This document shows positions 21,831 to 22,939 of a stretch of DNA of 22,939 nucleotides, piece after piece (within the stretch, counting starts at the first letter, position 1; every line of letters starts with the position of its first letter). Position numbers and translations under genes: made by a program. The notes under the pieces were generated by a model. It did no database searches. It had not been told where the DNA came from and saw only the letters and a program-made list of their open reading frames with translations. Origin of the DNA: an uncultured Clostridia bacterium (lineage in GTDB: Bacteria > Bacillota > Clostridia > Christensenellales > Borkfalkiaceae); the NCBI GenBank assembly GCA_905235815.1, contig CAJOMT010000008.1:1-22939 (forward strand). The letters run 5' to 3'.

Positions 21831-22939
21831 ATGAAAAGTTTTAAGACACAGTCGAAGCGAGTTTTGGATTTAATGATAAACTCGATTTACACGCACAAGG
21901 AAATATTCCTTCGTGAACTTTTATCCAATAGCAGCGATGCGATAGATAAACTCTATTATAAGGGGCTTAAAGAAGGTTTAAGCGGACTTACGAGGAACGA
22001 TTTCCATATCGACATTGCCGTCGATAAGAAGAAGCGCACTATGACGATAACCGATAACGGTATAGGAATGAGTGCGAAAGAACTCGAAGAGAATTTAGGC
22101 ACGATAGCGCATAGCGGAACTTTCGAGTTCAAAAGCGAGAACAAAGACGCCAAAGAGAACGACGACGTGAACGTAATAGGTCAATTCGGCGTAGGTTTCT
22201 ATTCTGCGTTTATGGTGGCGGATAAAGTCGAAGTTATATCGAGGGCCTTCGGGAGCGACGAGGCGAGCAGTTGGGTTTCTTCGGGCACCGAGGGTTATGA
22301 TATACAGAATGCGGAAAGAGACTCTAACGGAACCACTATAATTTTGCATTTGAAGAAGGATACGGACGAAGAGAAGTACGACCAATTCCTGGAAGAGTAC
22401 GAGATAAGGAGTTTGATAAAGAAATATTCCGATTATATCCGTTACCCGATAAGAATGGAAGTTACTAAATATAAAGAGCAGAGCGAAGAGGAGATGAAAG
22501 AGGGCAAAGAGAGAGAGGAATATAAGGAAATCGAAACTCTCAACTCTATGACTCCGCTTTGGAAGAAGAATAAAAACGAAATAACCAAAGAGGACTATGA
22601 AAATTTCTATAAGGATACTTTCTACGATTACGACGCTCCGCTTAAAGTCATTCATACGTCGGCAGAGGGCGCGGTAAATTATAAAGCGTTGTTGTTTATA
22701 CCTGCTAAAGCGCCGTACAACTATTACACCAAAGATTACGAGAAAGGTTTAAAACTTTATACCGACGGCGTAATGATAATGGATAGGTGTTCAGACCTTT
22801 TGCCGGACTGTTTCAGTTTCGTAAAGGGACTTGTAGACAGCGAACTGACGCTTAATATTTCGAGGGAAACAATCCAGCACGACCGTCAACTTAAACTTAT
22901 AGCGTCCAATCTTGAAAAGAAAATAAAGAACGAACTCCT
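21831..22939 (+). CDS. htpG: Molecular chaperone HtpG (Hsp90), 3' end beyond the window
   Basis: The first 369 codons of bacterial Hsp90, an ATP-dependent cytoplasmic chaperone normally about 620-640 residues long. The GHKL ATPase domain shows E29 and N33 in FLRELLSNSSDA (the catalytic Glu and metal-binding Asn), TDNGIGM, LGTIAHSG (the lid), and GQFGVGFYSAFMV. A charged linker region follows (about 215-245, rich in Glu and Lys). The middle domain begins with PLWKKNKNEI, and the conserved SRETIQHDRQLK lies near the window edge. GAGGTG lies about 8 nt before the ATG. The upstream CIRCE element indicates HrcA-type heat-shock control. The reading frame is intact to the end of the window. Confidence 0.96.
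   Translation, partial: MKSFKTQSKRVLDLMINSIYTHKEIFLRELLSNSSDAIDKLYYKGLKEGLSGLTRNDFHIDIAVDKKKRTMTITDNGIGMSAKELEENLGTIAHSGTFEFKSENKDAKENDDVNVIGQFGVGFYSAFMVADKVEVISRAFGSDEASSWVSSGTEGYDIQNAERDSNGTTIILHLKKDTDEEKYDQFLEEYEIRSLIKKYSDYIRYPIRMEVTKYKEQSEEEMKEGKEREEYKEIETLNSMTPLWKKNKNEITKEDYENFYKDTFYDYDAPLKVIHTSAEGAVNYKALLFIPAKAPYNYYTKDYEKGLKLYTDGVMIMDRCSDLLPDCFSFVKGLVDSELTLNISRETIQHDRQLKLIASNLEKKIKNEL

Noticed and set aside
22095..22655. 186-codon open frame on the - strand
   Set aside because: It is antisense to htpG. The hydrophobic appearance comes from reading Glu/Lys-rich codons in reverse complement (Phe/Leu-rich).
1..22939. CRISPR arrays, tRNA/rRNA genes, insertion sequences, integrase or phage genes
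   Set aside because: None was found on reading both strands; no regularly spaced repeats, cloverleaf-like sequences or transposase motifs were seen.

Overview
The window looks like chromosomal DNA from a low-to-moderate G+C, gut-type member of the Clostridia. The evidence is a SCIFF ranthipeptide precursor with its dedicated radical-SAM maturase (a near-signature pair of Clostridia), a CIRCE heat-shock operator, a MinD/MinE pair, strong sigma-A type promoters and AGGAGG-type ribosome binding sites. The lineage is an inference; no rRNA or other phylogenetic marker is present apart from a partial htpG.

Region 1 (61-12989, + strand) is one tightly packed carbohydrate operon that probably begins upstream of the window. 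It encodes three GH172 (DUF2961) glycosidases: a large exported one, a large one with no recognisable signal peptide, and a short cytoplasmic one. They are followed by an FGGY-family sugar kinase, a GatD-like zinc polyol dehydrogenase, a GatZ/KbaZ-family protein, an aldo/keto reductase, a GatY/KbaY-like class II aldolase and a LacI-type regulator. A coherent reading is that GH172 enzymes release a furanose sugar (known GH172 activities are on alpha-D-fructofuranosides and D-arabinofuranosides), which is then reduced, reoxidised to a ketose, phosphorylated and cleaved by an aldolase. The exact sugar cannot be read from the sequence. A strong hairpin terminator lies at 13164-13199.

Region 2 (13200-15937, + strand) is a small accessory island. 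A promoter overlapping a perfect 8-bp inverted repeat drives a 760-residue protein made of two tandem DUF1835-like units and a C-terminal zinc ribbon. It overlaps a decayed XRE/HipB-like regulator gene that carries an in-frame stop. A bidirectional terminator closes this block.

Region 3 (15986-18986, - strand) is the SCIFF cluster: promoter, 51-residue six-(here seven-)cysteine peptide, an intercistronic terminator-like hairpin, the SCIFF maturase, and an overlapping Orn/Lys/Arg decarboxylase-family gene.

Region 4 (19014-20581) is a divergent pair, an AraC-family regulator (-) and a CBM9-like protein (+). Both have well-spaced promoters whose -10 boxes end exactly 6 nt before the ATG, so both mRNAs are predicted to be leaderless.

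Region 5 (20683-22939, + strand) holds minD and minE (4-bp overlap, no minC adjacent), then a CIRCE-controlled htpG that runs off the end of the window. No tRNA, rRNA, CRISPR array, insertion sequence or att site was seen.
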